Shown: positions 28,068-37,856 of the stretch, piece by piece
Layout: every line of letters starts with the position of its first letter
Position numbering within the stretch: the first letter of the stretch is position 1
Assembly: GCA_017451525.1 (NCBI GenBank)
Contig: JAFTOD010000001.1
Coordinates: forward strand, 62,001-126,000
Reading direction: 5' to 3'
Source of the DNA: Paludibacteraceae bacterium
Lineage (GTDB): Bacteria > Bacteroidota > Bacteroidia > Bacteroidales > Paludibacteraceae
Length of the DNA stretch: 64,000 nucleotides
Position numbers and translations under genes: made by a program
Notes under the pieces: generated by a model
The model's input: only the letters and a program-made list of their open reading frames with translations
Told to the model about the DNA's origin: nothing
Databases searched by the model: none

Positions 28068-30077
28068 ATGGCAACATTACAATCAATTAGAAATCATGGC
28101 ACAATCCTTCTTGTAGTAGTAGGTGTGGCTATGTTAGCATTTATTTTAGGTGACTTTTTGAACTCAGGTAGCAGTTTCTTCAACAAGAGCCGCGAGAACG
28201 TAGCAGAAATAGCAGGTCACCAAGTACACTACACCGAGTATGAGACAGCAAAAGAACAATTGCAAGAAGTGTACAAAATTGAAACAGGAACAAACGACAT
28301 CAACGAGGATTTGACTATTCAACTCCGCAACCAAGCATGGCAAATGATGTTGATGGATTACACCCTCCGCGAACAAGCAGAGAAGATCGGTATGGATGTG
28401 ACTGCTGATGAGTTGAGCGAATTGTGCATTGGTGCAAATCCTCACCAACTGATTCAACAACGTCGTGCATTCTATGACGAGACTGGCAGTTTCAACCGCT
28501 TTGCATTGGTGAACTTCCTCAACTCATTGGCACAAGAGCCAGAGAGCCCAGAGCAAGCAGAAGGTTTGAAACAAGCAAAGAACTACTGGATGTATTGGGA
28601 GAAAGCAGTACGCTTGACACACTTGCAAGAAAAATACACTGACCTCTTGAGCAAGATGGTGACAGCCAATAACATTGATGCAAAATATGCTTATGAAGCT
28701 CGCAAGAACAGCGTAGATGTACAATACGTACAACAACCATATTATGCAGTGGCCGACTCGCTAGTGAAAGTAACCGAAGGCGACCTCAAGAAATTGTACA
28801 ACGAGAAGAAAGAACAATATAAGCAAACTCCAAATCGTTCGATTGAGTATGTAAGTTTCCCTATCGTTCCATCTGCAGAGGATTTTGCTGATGTAGAGAA
28901 ATTAATCAAGAGCTTGGAGAACGACTTCCGTACCAAAGAGGATGTAGCAGCTCTCGTAAATAGCAACTCGGATGTGTTGTACGATGGTCGCGACTATTCA
29001 GTAGAGACTATTCCTGCTGAATATAAGGACTTTGCATTTGGCAAGGGCGTAAAGAAAGGCGCATGCACAGAGTTGAACTTTGCAGATGACACCTATTCTA
29101 TCGCGCGTGTAATGGATTGTGGCTACAACAAGGCTGACTCAGTGAAGTTGGTTTTGGTTGCAAATGATGAGAACACCGAAGATGTAGAGTTAGGCTGGTT
29201 CAAGGCAAGTGACTTGCAAAAGAATATCGCAGAACCTGCATTCAACGGCAAGAAAGGTAGCACCTTTACCGTAGCAAGCGGCATGGGCGAGCAAACCTTC
29301 AAAATCGCAGACATTAGCAAAGCTACTCCAAAAGTAAAATTGGCAATCTTGAGCCGCAAAGTGACCGCAAGCAGCAAGACTTATGGCGCATTATACAACC
29401 AAGCAAAGCAATTTGTGGTAGCAAACAACAACGCAGACTCTTTGCACCAAGCAGCTTTGGCTCAAGGACTTAGCGCAGCTCCTGTGTTTGGTTTGAACGA
29501 GAATACTGACAAGGTAAATGACTTGAAGAACAGCCGTCCAATCGTTCGTTGGGCATTTGAAGCAAAGCAAGGTCAAGTGAGCGATGTGTTTGAGTGCGGT
29601 GATCAATTCGTAGTAGCAGCCTTGACAGAGGTTAACGATGGCGACTATCGTCCAATGGAGGCAGTTCGCGCAGAACTTGTGATTGCAGCTACAAACAACA
29701 AGAAAGCTGAGTACATCATGAACCAACTCAAGGATGTGACTACCTTGGAGGCAGCAGCAGAACTGTTCGGCACAGAAGTGAAATCAGCTGAAGGTATCTC
29801 CATGTCATCTTACCGCCTCGGTTCAGCAGGTGTAGAGCCAGCAGTAGTGGGTACAGCGTTGGCTTTGGAAGCAAACACCGTTTCAGCCCCTGTGAAAGGT
29901 AACAATGGCGTTTACGTGCTGACTGTTGGCGAGAAGAAAGTGGCTGACGGCGAGTTGAACGCAGCAGAAGAGATAAGCAACTTGAACATGCGTACTGCTT
30001 ATAGTATTCCATATCAAGCTATTAACTTGATTGAAGAGAATGCAGAAGTAGTTGACAACCGCGCGCGTTTCCAATAA
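28068..30077 (+). CDS. PpiD/SurA-like periplasmic folding protein with shortened parvulin domain
   Basis: 669 residues. One N-terminal membrane helix (about 11-32, GTILLVVVGVAMLAFILGDFL) and the SurA_N_3 chaperone domain (VAEIAGHQVHYTEYETAKEQLQ...) anchor it in the inner membrane facing the periplasm. Relatives usually have about 710 residues and a complete parvulin domain. Here the parvulin segment runs VKLVLVANDENTEDVELGWFKASDLQ...FNGKKGSTFTV: the K(V/A)RHIL start is lost and the helices between it and LGWF are missing, so catalytic isomerase activity is doubtful. The C-terminal domain is intact. Likely a chaperone for outer-membrane proteins. Confidence 0.85.
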   Translation: MATLQSIRNHGTILLVVVGVAMLAFILGDFLNSGSSFFNKSRENVAEIAGHQVHYTEYETAKEQLQEVYKIETGTNDINEDLTIQLRNQAWQMMLMDYTLREQAEKIGMDVTADELSELCIGANPHQLIQQRRAFYDETGSFNRFALVNFLNSLAQEPESPEQAEGLKQAKNYWMYWEKAVRLTHLQEKYTDLLSKMVTANNIDAKYAYEARKNSVDVQYVQQPYYAVADSLVKVTEGDLKKLYNEKKEQYKQTPNRSIEYVSFPIVPSAEDFADVEKLIKSLENDFRTKEDVAALVNSNSDVLYDGRDYSVETIPAEYKDFAFGKGVKKGACTELNFADDTYSIARVMDCGYNKADSVKLVLVANDENTEDVELGWFKASDLQKNIAEPAFNGKKGSTFTVASGMGEQTFKIADISKATPKVKLAILSRKVTASSKTYGALYNQAKQFVVANNNADSLHQAALAQGLSAAPVFGLNENTDKVNDLKNSRPIVRWAFEAKQGQVSDVFECGDQFVVAALTEVNDGDYRPMEAVRAELVIAATNNKKAEYIMNQLKDVTTLEAAAELFGTEVKSAEGISMSSYRLGSAGVEPAVVGTALALEANTVSAPVKGNNGVYVLTVGEKKVADGELNAAEEISNLNMRTAYSIPYQAINLIEENAEVVDNRARFQ

Positions 30078-30101
30078 GAAGATAGACTTCTTATAATACA
30101 A

Positions 30102-30138
30102 AGAGCACCACCCTTTTCGTTGGGTAGTGCTTTTTTTT
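30102..30138 (+). terminator. Terminator of PpiD-like gene
   Basis: AGCACCACCC pairs with GGGTAGTGCT (one mismatch), followed by eight T's. Confidence 0.85.
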
Positions 30139-30171
30139 ATATAAAAATTTGTACATCTCAAAAAAAAGCAG

Positions 30172-30179
30172 TACCTTTG
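30172..30179 (+). promoter_or_regulatory. -7 box for the glycosidase-AmpG run
   Basis: TACCTTTG, 35 bp before ATG 30214. Confidence 0.75.
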
Positions 30180-30213
30180 TGGGCGGATATTGCAACTACA
30201 CAATCTAATAGAT

Positions 30214-32628
30214 ATGAAACGCCTCATACCACTTATTTCATTATCATTGGGCATCTCTGTATTTGCTCAACATGGTACCATCGACATCCAAACCGATTTG
30301 GATAGTACCAAGATTCTTCAGTATGGCATAGATACTATAGAGAGTTATCAAGTAGGTCCAGGCATTATCTACACACGTTTTGACATCAACAATAGCAAGA
30401 CTATACGTCATTGCTATATCTATGAGGTCGATCTGACCAATCCATATAACACAGTTGAAGAGAGCCATAGTACAACGATGGGAAATACAGAGCGTATGGC
30501 TGATGCTCATGTACGTTTGGATGCCCCAGGTCATCGCTCAATAGGTTCGGTAAACTGCAATTTCTGGATTGTATCATCGCAAGATGAAGGCAAATACAAT
30601 AATTTGACAGGTGTACCTTGTACAGGTCAAGTACGCAATGGCAAAGTGGGTACAAACATTACATGGTGGAATATTGGACATGGAGATCCCGATCCTGTTT
30701 TTGAACGCAAACAAGATATTGGTTATCTGATGATTGACGACCAAAAACGCGCACATATTGACCAATATTCTTGGGATGCACACATTGCTATTGGCGACAA
30801 GCAAGCTCCATTCCATGAAGCCAATCGCAATCGTAACAATCCACAAGACAATGAGATTGTTATGTTCAACTCTGATTTGGGCACTAAAGCCACTCTCACT
30901 AAAGCACAAATTGATGCATATTTGGGAATTGATTTACCAATGATTGAGGTCTTGGTAAAACTACAAGAAGATTGGGCTATCAATAAAATACTGAATGCAG
31001 AAGTAGTAAGTATTAACACAGAAGGTGGCACAAAGATAGAAGATGGTTATGCCGTTTTTCGCGGTCGTGGAGAAGGAAAGACATTCTTAGAGAATGCAAA
31101 AGTGGGTGAAACCATTCAGTTTATTGTTGGTATGTATGAGTCCTATACAGGCGAAAGGCCAAATATCAAACATCTTAGTGCAGGTAACTGCTATGTAATG
31201 CGCGAAGGCAAACTCACAAACCGAAACTGGAACGAAGATTATAATAACAAAAACTATCCTCGCACAGGTTTTGGTGTGAGCAAAGACCACAATACGCTAT
31301 GGCTAATGGTGATGGAAAAACCAGGTATGTACACCCACGAGATGGCCTCTATTCTTCGCCATTTTGGAGCATGGGAAGCAGCCGGTGCCGATGGCGGTGG
31401 TAGCGCACAATTCAATTTAGGTGGTCAAATCATTAACCCAACTACCGAAGGTGTGCCTCGCGCTGTAGGAAATAGCATATTCCTTTTTTCTACTGCTCCT
31501 GACGATAGTGTCGTTACCGAGATGCGCACCGCCTCTACTTTCATACGTTTGCCTAAATACGCTGCTATTAAGCCCGACTTTCTAGGTTATAACCAATATG
31601 GAATGCTGATAGATAAACAATTGCCCGGTGTAAAACTGAGTTGCGATTCCGAAACAGGATATATTACAGAAGATGGACATTTTGTATGTCTCGGTACTGG
31701 CGAACTTATCGCCTCTTTTGGCAATGCATCCCTTCCTATAGATATCGTATTGGTAGATGAAGGCAATCCTTCGTTGCGTCTAAATGATGTCCTTATTTCT
31801 AACAGGACAAAATATCCCATTGAGATCAATGGTACTCTTGACAACAAACAGTTTATGATTCTCCCATCCGCAGTAGAGTGGACTGTGGACGACTCTTCTA
31901 TTTGCAGCGTAGATGAAGATGGTGTGCTAACAGGCCTAACCAACGGTTCAACCATCGTGCGTGGCACACTTGGAAACACTTCTCTCACATTAGGAGTAAA
32001 AGTAGAAACGATTAATGATAACAAACTTCTTTGGGAAGATATGATTGATATTGACCATTGGACAATCAAAGCATCCGTTTCGGGATGGGACGAAGAAATG
32101 CGCACCAATGAAGATGGTTTAGCGACCATGTATCTCAACTATACAGGGGGACGCGCACCAAAAATCACTATTACAGCCGATTCAACTCTGTATGCTACTC
32201 CACGAATCTTAGAATTGGCAATGACTCCTCCAAATGATTTGATTTCACGTTTGGACATAAAATTCATTGCTAACAATGGCGTAGATGGACACTTTACAAT
32301 GTTAGATCCTACTCCAAATCAACCATTAAGTATACAAGTCAATTTAGATAGTATATTCAAAACGAATAATGATATTGCCATCTATCCTGTCACATTGAAG
32401 AATATTATGTTTACTCTCAATCCTAAAGCAGAGAAAAAAGAATATACCATTCCATTTGAAGGTATCTATTTGCATTACAACGACATAGAAGCAGGTGATG
32501 GTGTAGAAGATATCATATCTTCAGATACATCATCTGTACAAAAAGTTTTCCATAATGGACAATTAATCATTATTAACAACAATAAAATTTACAACATTTT
32601 AGGTCATGAAATCACTGAAAAGCATTAA
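30214..32628 (+). CDS. Secreted phosphodiester glycosidase (NAGPA/DUF2233) protein
   Basis: 804 residues from ATG 30214. Signal peptide MKRLIPLISLSLGISVFAQ. The phosphodiester glycosidase domain covers about 40-430: GSVNCNFWIVS, RTGFGVSKDHNTLWLMVME and the GADGGGSAQFNLGGQIINPTTEG...RAVGNSIFLF block typical of NAGPA. It is followed by a BIG2-like Ig module (EWTVDDSSICSVDEDGVLTGLTNGSTIVRGTLGN) and a carbohydrate-binding-like region. The C-terminus VQKVFHNGQLIIINNNKIYNILGHEI matches the end of the BspA-like protein at 44157 (VQKLFRNGQLIIIRDGKTYDIMGAEV) and may be a secretion or anchoring tag. It overlaps the AmpG-like gene by 23 bp. Confidence 0.85.
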   Translation: MKRLIPLISLSLGISVFAQHGTIDIQTDLDSTKILQYGIDTIESYQVGPGIIYTRFDINNSKTIRHCYIYEVDLTNPYNTVEESHSTTMGNTERMADAHVRLDAPGHRSIGSVNCNFWIVSSQDEGKYNNLTGVPCTGQVRNGKVGTNITWWNIGHGDPDPVFERKQDIGYLMIDDQKRAHIDQYSWDAHIAIGDKQAPFHEANRNRNNPQDNEIVMFNSDLGTKATLTKAQIDAYLGIDLPMIEVLVKLQEDWAINKILNAEVVSINTEGGTKIEDGYAVFRGRGEGKTFLENAKVGETIQFIVGMYESYTGERPNIKHLSAGNCYVMREGKLTNRNWNEDYNNKNYPRTGFGVSKDHNTLWLMVMEKPGMYTHEMASILRHFGAWEAAGADGGGSAQFNLGGQIINPTTEGVPRAVGNSIFLFSTAPDDSVVTEMRTASTFIRLPKYAAIKPDFLGYNQYGMLIDKQLPGVKLSCDSETGYITEDGHFVCLGTGELIASFGNASLPIDIVLVDEGNPSLRLNDVLISNRTKYPIEINGTLDNKQFMILPSAVEWTVDDSSICSVDEDGVLTGLTNGSTIVRGTLGNTSLTLGVKVETINDNKLLWEDMIDIDHWTIKASVSGWDEEMRTNEDGLATMYLNYTGGRAPKITITADSTLYATPRILELAMTPPNDLISRLDIKFIANNGVDGHFTMLDPTPNQPLSIQVNLDSIFKTNNDIAIYPVTLKNIMFTLNPKAEKKEYTIPFEGIYLHYNDIEAGDGVEDIISSDTSSVQKVFHNGQLIIINNNKIYNILGHEITEKH

Positions 32629-33934
32629 TCCTTGGCTTTGGGTACCCACCTTATATTTCTTGGAGGGTATTCCATACTTTTTAGTTAACAACATCTCAAT
32701 GGTTATGTTCAACCAAATGGGTGTACCTAACGGCGAGATGTCATTCTTCACCACATTGCTTTATTTCCCTTGGGCACTGAAGTTTTTGTGGGCTCCATTT
32801 GTAGATTTAATTAAAACCAAACGTTGGTGGTTCCTCACTATGCAATTCCTGATGTTGGGATTGGCTGTACTGACCATATTCTCTATTCCTCAGCCAGACC
32901 CAGCCACTATTGCTGCTATGGCGACTGATGTTAAGCTATTTACGGGTGTACTGATTGCCTTCATTATCATGGCGTTTGCTTCTGCTACTCATGATATAGC
33001 AGCTGACGGTTTCTATATGTTAGCTCTCACCTCTGGCGTACAAGCCGAGATGATTGGTTGGCGTAGTGTATTCTACCGCCTTAGCAATGTATTCTGCAAC
33101 TCTGCACTCATCGCTATCCCTGGTATCATCTACGATTGGACTATCAAACAAGGCGAAGCAAATATGCCTATGGCATGGAAAGTAACAATGGTTATTACAG
33201 CCGTTATCTTTGCATTAATGGCGGTATGGCATATATTCTTTACTCCACGTCCAGATACCGATAAACCAAATGCTGACACTACAGCCAAAGATATTGTTAC
33301 AGGTTTTGGTAAGGCCTTCGCTACCTATTTCACCAAACCTGCTCTTTGGGTGGCTATCGCTTTCATGCTTCTCTATCGTTTGCCTGAGGGCTTCCTCATG
33401 AAGATGATTTATCCATTCCTTCTTGGTGCACGCGAGACTGGCGGTTTGGGTATGACTATGCAAGAGTTGGGCGTTGTATATGGCGCTATCGGTGTGATTT
33501 TCTTGCTATTAGGCGGAATCTTGGGTGGTTATTATATCTCTAAAGTTGGCTTGAAAAAGGCCTTCTGGTGGATGGCACTCGCAATGACCCTACCATGCTT
33601 GAGCTTTGTTTATCTGAGTATGTTCTTGCCAACCAACATGGTATATATCGCTATTGCTATAGCTATTGAGCAATTCGGCTATGGCTTCGGTTTTACCGCC
33701 TATATGATGTATATGATGTTCTTCTCCGAAGGCGAGTTCAAAACTTCACACTATGCTATCTGCACCAGTTTCATGGCACTCAGTATGATTCTCCCTGGTT
33801 TGGTAGCTGGTTATATCCAAGAGGCTATTGGCTATCAACACTTCTTCTGGATGGTAATTGCATGCAGCGTGGCTACTTTCTTCGTAACCTTCTTAGCTCG
33901 CCGCATTGTAGATGCTAACTATGGTAAAAAATAA
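32606..33934 (+). CDS. AmpG-like MFS transporter
   Basis: 442 residues and about 12 membrane helices. The start MKSLKSINPWLWVPTLYFLEGIPYFLVNNISMVMFNQMGV, then LKFLWAPFVDLIKTKRWW (loop 2-3 MFS motif A region) and ASATHDIAADGFYMLAL (the AmpG 'ATQDIAxDG' motif) place it in the AmpG/SLC33 branch, which imports muropeptides or related sugars. Start lies inside the glycosidase gene (23-bp overlap), so the two are translationally coupled. Together with NamZ at 38660 this suggests peptidoglycan-fragment salvage. Substrate unproven. Confidence 0.88.
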   Translation: MKSLKSINPWLWVPTLYFLEGIPYFLVNNISMVMFNQMGVPNGEMSFFTTLLYFPWALKFLWAPFVDLIKTKRWWFLTMQFLMLGLAVLTIFSIPQPDPATIAAMATDVKLFTGVLIAFIIMAFASATHDIAADGFYMLALTSGVQAEMIGWRSVFYRLSNVFCNSALIAIPGIIYDWTIKQGEANMPMAWKVTMVITAVIFALMAVWHIFFTPRPDTDKPNADTTAKDIVTGFGKAFATYFTKPALWVAIAFMLLYRLPEGFLMKMIYPFLLGARETGGLGMTMQELGVVYGAIGVIFLLLGGILGGYYISKVGLKKAFWWMALAMTLPCLSFVYLSMFLPTNMVYIAIAIAIEQFGYGFGFTAYMMYMMFFSEGEFKTSHYAICTSFMALSMILPGLVAGYIQEAIGYQHFFWMVIACSVATFFVTFLARRIVDANYGKK

Positions 33935-33942
33935 TTTATATA

Positions 33943-34641
33943 ATGCAAATTAAACGTATCATACCGAACTCACTGACCTGCGCAAATCTTTTGTGCGGGT
34001 CGGTGGCGGTATATATGGCAACCCAAGAGCAGTTCCTCTTGACATTTGCCTTGATTATTGCAGGAGCCATCTTCGATTTCTTCGATGGTGCCTCTGCTCG
34101 TTGGCTGAAAGTGCCTTCTCCATTGGGCATACAATTGGATTCGCTCGCCGATGACATCACTTTTGGTCTTGCACCATCTATGGCACTCATGTGCTATCTC
34201 AAGCCCGTTATTGGTTGGTGGTCGCTAATTGCCCTACTCATGGCAGCGTTCTCCGCTTTGCGCTTGGCACAATTCAATATCGACGAACGCCAAACGACCT
34301 CTTTTATCGGTCTTGCGACTCCACCAAACGCTATTTTCTGGGCATCGCTTGTCTGCTACCTCAATACCATCACCCTTCCTGTTTGGGTACCATGGATATT
34401 GTTGGTTGGCAGTTTACTGAGTTGCTACCTACTCGTTAGCGAGATTCCATTCTTCAGTTTCAAATCCGCGGGGAAAGAAAAAATGCACATCATCATCTTT
34501 TCAATAGGTTGTTGCTTTATTTTAGGTCCCTGCGCCACTATCGCCATCATCAACAAGCAAATCGCTATTGCGATCTTAGGTGGAGCAATATGTATATTGT
34601 GGTACATCCTATATAATTTTTGTACATTACGTCACAAATAA
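33943..34641 (+). CDS. pssA: CDP-diacylglycerol--serine O-phosphatidyltransferase
   Basis: 232 residues, integral membrane. The CDP-alcohol phosphotransferase signature is complete: DGASAR, eight residues, G, three, D, three, D (DFFDGASARWLKVPSPLG, then IQLDSLAD, about 45-68). N-terminal IPNSLTCANLLCGSVAVYMA matches bacterial type II Pss. It makes phosphatidylserine, precursor of phosphatidylethanolamine. 8-bp gap from the transporter; its stop codon overlaps the heptamer array before the PAP2 gene. Confidence 0.92.
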   Translation: MQIKRIIPNSLTCANLLCGSVAVYMATQEQFLLTFALIIAGAIFDFFDGASARWLKVPSPLGIQLDSLADDITFGLAPSMALMCYLKPVIGWWSLIALLMAAFSALRLAQFNIDERQTTSFIGLATPPNAIFWASLVCYLNTITLPVWVPWILLVGSLLSCYLLVSEIPFFSFKSAGKEKMHIIIFSIGCCFILGPCATIAIINKQIAIAILGGAICILWYILYNFCTLRHK

Positions 34642-34667
34642 TTCAAAATTAAAAATTACAAATTCAT
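34640..34667. repeat. Heptamer array AATTCAA between pssA and PAP2
   Basis: Four units (AATTCAA, AATTAAA, AATTACA, AATTCAT). It begins inside the pssA stop codon and ends one base before the PAP2 TTG start. Confidence 0.85.
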
Positions 34668-34668
34668 A

Positions 34669-35313
34669 TTGCCTTTTTTAGTGCCAACACTTGTGTTGGC
34701 GCTTATTTTAGCAATTGCGCTTCTCGTTGTACCCAAAGCAGAATTGCACCTTGCACTTTGCCAACCGCACACGCCTTTTTTAGACGCGATAGTGCCCGTA
34801 TTCTCCGATTTAGTAGATTGGCTACCCTACCTATGCGTTGTCCTTCTGCTTTTCTACCGTGCAGGATGGGCTACATTCCTTGCTAGCAATCTACTGCTTT
34901 CCACATTCATCGTACAACCTATTAAGCATATAGTATGCGCTCCACGCCCATTGACATGGTTTGCGGAGAACATGCCAGACGTTAGTTTGCCACTTGTAGA
35001 AGGAGTCAGGATGAATTATTGGTTATCCTTCCCTTCGGGGCATACGACCACTTTCTTCGTGCTATTCTTTACCTTGAGTATTATTCTCTGCGCTGAGAAC
35101 TGTAAAGGAAAGTATGTTTTATCCTTTATTTGTTTTCTCTGTGCTTCTTTTGGGGCATATACCCGAATTTATCTATCCCAACACTTTGCGTTGGATGTAT
35201 TTGCAGGAATCCTGATTGCAAGTTTCTCTACTATATTGTTGTACTATTTCCTCGTTCTAAAGACTAAAAATACCCTATTTTGGGATTGGAGAGTGCAAAA
35301 ATTGAGAAAATAA
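34669..35313 (+). CDS. PAP2 family membrane phosphatase, non-ATG start
   Basis: 214 residues if started at TTG 34669; the frame is closed by the pssA stop just upstream and contains no ATG until well inside the protein, so TTG (or ATA/ATT in the array) must serve. About six helices. The phosphatase motif is complete: K.....PRP (KHIVCAPRP, about 86-94), PSGHT (near 122) and R...SQHFALD (about 162-173). It may dephosphorylate a lipid phosphate such as undecaprenyl-PP or PGP; context behind pssA suggests lipid metabolism. The heptamer array appears to have replaced the normal start region. Confidence 0.85.
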   Translation: MPFLVPTLVLALILAIALLVVPKAELHLALCQPHTPFLDAIVPVFSDLVDWLPYLCVVLLLFYRAGWATFLASNLLLSTFIVQPIKHIVCAPRPLTWFAENMPDVSLPLVEGVRMNYWLSFPSGHTTTFFVLFFTLSIILCAENCKGKYVLSFICFLCASFGAYTRIYLSQHFALDVFAGILIASFSTILLYYFLVLKTKNTLFWDWRVQKLRK

Positions 35314-35366
35314 CACAAAAGAACGTATTTTTTCAAAAAATATTTGGTCAATTCAAAAAAAAGCAG

Positions 35367-35375
35367 TACCTTTGC
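35367..35375 (+). promoter_or_regulatory. -7 box for the tRNA-Val pair
   Basis: TACCTTTGC, about 53 bp before the first tRNA. Confidence 0.8.
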
Positions 35376-35427
35376 ACCCGCTTTCGTGAAGAGAGCAAGA
35401 GTTCCGTTAAATAATGAGACATTGAAT

Positions 35428-35502
35428 GGGCGTTTAGCTCAGCTGGTTTAGAGCATCTGCCTTACAAGCAGAGGGTCGGCGGTTCGAATCCGTCAACGCC
35501 CA
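35428..35502 (+). tRNA. tRNA-Val (TAC), copy 1
   Basis: 75 nt. Acceptor stem GGGCGTT/AACGCCC, D-arm GCTC...GAGC, anticodon stem CTGCC-TTACAAG-CAG with anticodon TAC, T-arm with GGTTCGAATCC. CCA is encoded at 35503-35505. Confidence 0.96.
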
Positions 35503-35518
35503 CCATTCATTCCCATTC

Positions 35519-35593
35519 GGGCGTTTAGCTCAGCTGGTTTAGAGCATCTGCCTTACAAGCAGAGGGTCGGCGGTTCGAATCCGTCAACGCCCA
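35519..35593 (+). tRNA. tRNA-Val (TAC), copy 2
   Basis: Identical in all 75 nt to copy 1, 16 bp downstream. CCA is not encoded here (CAAAG follows). Both are on one transcript ended by the terminator at 35602. Confidence 0.96.
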
Positions 35594-35601
35594 CAAAGAA
35601 G

Positions 35602-35632
35602 AGAGGATTGGTGCAAACCAATCCTCTTTTAA
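35602..35632 (+). terminator. Terminator after tRNA-Val pair
   Basis: AGAGGATTGGT / ACCAATCCTCT, 11-bp stem, GCAA loop, T-run. Confidence 0.9.
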
Positions 35633-35670
35633 TTTGTTAACCTTTGGTATAGGTTTAGTTAAGGAATACT

Positions 35671-37188
35671 ATGATTACATTCATCATTTCACTCATTGCT
35701 CTTGTAGTTGGATTTTTGCTCTACGGCACATTCGTAGAGCGTGTGTTTGGTATTAACGAAAAAGCACAGACGCCTGCCGTCACCAAGGCAGATGGCGTGG
35801 ACTTTGTTCCGATGAAACCGTGGAGAATCTTCCTTGTACAATTCCTCAACATCGCAGGATTGGGTCCAATCTTCGGAGCCATCATGGGTATTTTCTATGG
35901 TCCTTCCGCCTTTTTGTGGATTGTGCTGGGTACGATATTCGCAGGAGGTGTACATGATTACCTGAGCGGTATGATCTCACTTCGCAAAGGTGGCGCATCA
36001 CTGCCTGAAGTGGTAGGCACGGAACTGGGCAAGGGCGTGCAGATTTTTATGCGACTGCTCTCGATTGTGTTGCTCGTATTGCTGACTACTACATTCTTGT
36101 CGGGTCCTGCTACCTTGTTGCAAGGACTGGCAGGATTAGGCACGATGACCTTCCAAGGACATTTGATCCCTATTGTGTGGGTATTGATTATCTTCGGCTA
36201 TTATACATTGGCTACGGTGTTACCTGTAGATAAACTCATCGGTCGGTTCTACCCTATCTTCGGTGGCGTTTTGCTGTTTATGGGAATCGGCATTATGGTG
36301 GTGATGCTTAGTCAGTTTGGCGGAGAAATGCCCGAATTGACCGATGGTTTGCACAACCGCCAGACCAATGGTTTGCCTCTCTTCCCAATGATGTTTGTCA
36401 GTATTGCTTGTGGTGCTATTTCGGGATTTCATGGCACACAATCGCCGCTGATGGCACGCTGCGTGACCAACGAACGTCAAGGGCGTTGGATATTCTACGG
36501 CGCCATGGTAGCAGAGGGAATCTTGGCCTTGATTTGGGCAGCCGCAGCAGGGACGATGTTTGCGGATCCAGAGGCAGGTTTGTACGGAATAGACGGGCTT
36601 CAAGCCTTCGCCGCCGCACATCCAGGCGAGAATATTGCGGCATTGGTAGTAGATAAGGTTTCACGTTCGTGGTTAGGTACGATAGGTGGTATATTGGCGA
36701 TTATCGGTGTGATAGCCGCTCCTATCACTTCGGGCGATACGGCATTGCGTTCGGCTCGACTGATTGTGGCAGACTTTATGCACTTGAGCCAACGCCCTAT
36801 CCGCAACCGACTGATGATTGCTATTCCGCTATTCTTGTGCGTGTTTGGTATGGTTTTCGTCGATTTCAACGTCGTTTGGCGCTATTTTGCCTGGACCAAT
36901 CAGACATTGGCGGTCTTCACACTGTGGGCAGGAACGGTGTTCCTCTATAAGAACTCACGCACGATTAAGAAATACCCATACGCCTACCTTATCGCGTTGA
37001 TTCCTGCGCTGTTTATGACGATGGTGAGTGTCAGTTATATCTTTATTGCGCCAGAGGGCTTCCATTTCGCAAAGATTGGGCTGAGTTGGGTGGCATACTT
37101 GGTGGCAGGTGTCACTACGGTGGCATTGCTTGGAGGGTTTGCCTATTGGACAAGGAGCCAGGAACAAGGAACAAAGAGCCAAGATTAA
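35671..37188 (+). CDS. CstA family pyruvate/peptide transporter (short form)
   Basis: 505 residues with about 13-15 membrane helices. The CstA signature regions are clear: [78 protein letters not shown] and [20 protein letters not shown]. Short members of about 480-500 residues are common in Bacteroidetes. Known CstA proteins import pyruvate or peptides in starvation. The last residues [11 protein letters not shown] are encoded by a heptamer array that ends exactly at the stop codon, so the natural C-terminus seems to have been replaced. Confidence 0.92.
   Translation: MITFIISLIALVVGFLLYGTFVERVFGINEKAQTPAVTKADGVDFVPMKPWRIFLVQFLNIAGLGPIFGAIMGIFYGPSAFLWIVLGTIFAGGVHDYLSGMISLRKGGASLPEVVGTELGKGVQIFMRLLSIVLLVLLTTTFLSGPATLLQGLAGLGTMTFQGHLIPIVWVLIIFGYYTLATVLPVDKLIGRFYPIFGGVLLFMGIGIMVVMLSQFGGEMPELTDGLHNRQTNGLPLFPMMFVSIACGAISGFHGTQSPLMARCVTNERQGRWIFYGAMVAEGILALIWAAAAGTMFADPEAGLYGIDGLQAFAAAHPGENIAALVVDKVSRSWLGTIGGILAIIGVIAAPITSGDTALRSARLIVADFMHLSQRPIRNRLMIAIPLFLCVFGMVFVDFNVVWRYFAWTNQTLAVFTLWAGTVFLYKNSRTIKKYPYAYLIALIPALFMTMVSVSYIFIAPEGFHFAKIGLSWVAYLVAGVTTVALLGGFAYWTRSQEQGTKSQD
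37154..37188 (+). repeat. Heptamer array GGAACAA forming the cstA 3' end
   Basis: Five units (GGAGCCA, GGAACAA twice, AGAGCCA, AGATTAA); the last unit contains the stop codon. The same family lies inside the Usp-like gene. Confidence 0.9.
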
Positions 37189-37191
37189 ATA

Positions 37192-37236
37192 CCTTTAAAG
37201 CCCTTAAAACTTTTAAAACTCTTAGAACTTCTAACA
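37192..37236. repeat. Nonamer array before engB
   Basis: Five 9-bp units (CCTTTAAAG, CCCTTAAAA, CTTTTAAAA, CTCTTAGAA, CTTCTAACA) filling the gap up to 2 bp before the engB ATG. A reverse-type nonamer array is at 44015-44050. Confidence 0.85.
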
Positions 37237-37238
37237 AT

Positions 37239-37856
37239 ATGATACAATCTGCTTCTTTTGTGATTTCTAGTCCTGATGTGATGCAGTGCCCACAAAGCAC
37301 TATTCCTGAATATGCTTTTATTGGCAGAAGTAATGTGGGCAAGTCTAGTCTTATCAATATGCTCACGCATAATCCCAAACTGGCTAAGACGAGTCAAAAA
37401 CCCGGTAAGACACTGCTTATCAACCACTTTATCATCAATGCAGGTACAGATCAGCATTGGCATTTGGTCGATTTGCCCGGTTATGGTTTTGCGCAAGCAG
37501 GCAAGAAGCAACGCGCGAAACTCAAAACGATGATTGAGCGTTATTGCTTATTGCGCGAAGCATTGGTTAGTTTGTTTGTATTGGTGGACTGCCGCCACGA
37601 ACCACAGCAGATTGACTTGGAGTTTATGGAATGGTTGGGCGAGAACGAGATACCTTTTGCTATCGTCTTTACCAAGGCGGATAAACTCAGCAAAAGCAAA
37701 CTGACTATCAATGTCGAGACCTACAAACAAAAACTGCTGGAGACCTGGGCTGAGTTGCCCCCTATCTTTGTGACTTCCGCGGAGAAGGGATTGGGCGAAG
37801 CAGAGGTGATTGCTTATATTGAGGGGATTAATCGCGATATTACCAACCGTAATTAG
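37239..37856 (+). CDS. engB: Ribosome biogenesis GTPase EngB (YihA/YsxC)
   Basis: 205 residues from ATG 37239. G1 [10 protein letters not shown] (near 28-37), G3 DLPGYG, G4 TKADK, and [13 protein letters not shown] (switch I) are all present. It helps assemble the 50S subunit. The open frame runs 51 codons further upstream through the nonamer array and the cstA end, but that part is repeat-derived. Terminates at a TTAGAC 16-mer element. Confidence 0.95.
   Translation: MIQSASFVISSPDVMQCPQSTIPEYAFIGRSNVGKSSLINMLTHNPKLAKTSQKPGKTLLINHFIINAGTDQHWHLVDLPGYGFAQAGKKQRAKLKTMIERYCLLREALVSLFVLVDCRHEPQQIDLEFMEWLGENEIPFAIVFTKADKLSKSKLTINVETYKQKLLETWAELPPIFVTSAEKGLGEAEVIAYIEGINRDITNRN

Noticed and set aside
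37086..37238. 51-codon N-terminal extension of engB
   Set aside because: It is translated cstA end plus the nonamer array; EngB proteins start near the ATG at 37239.
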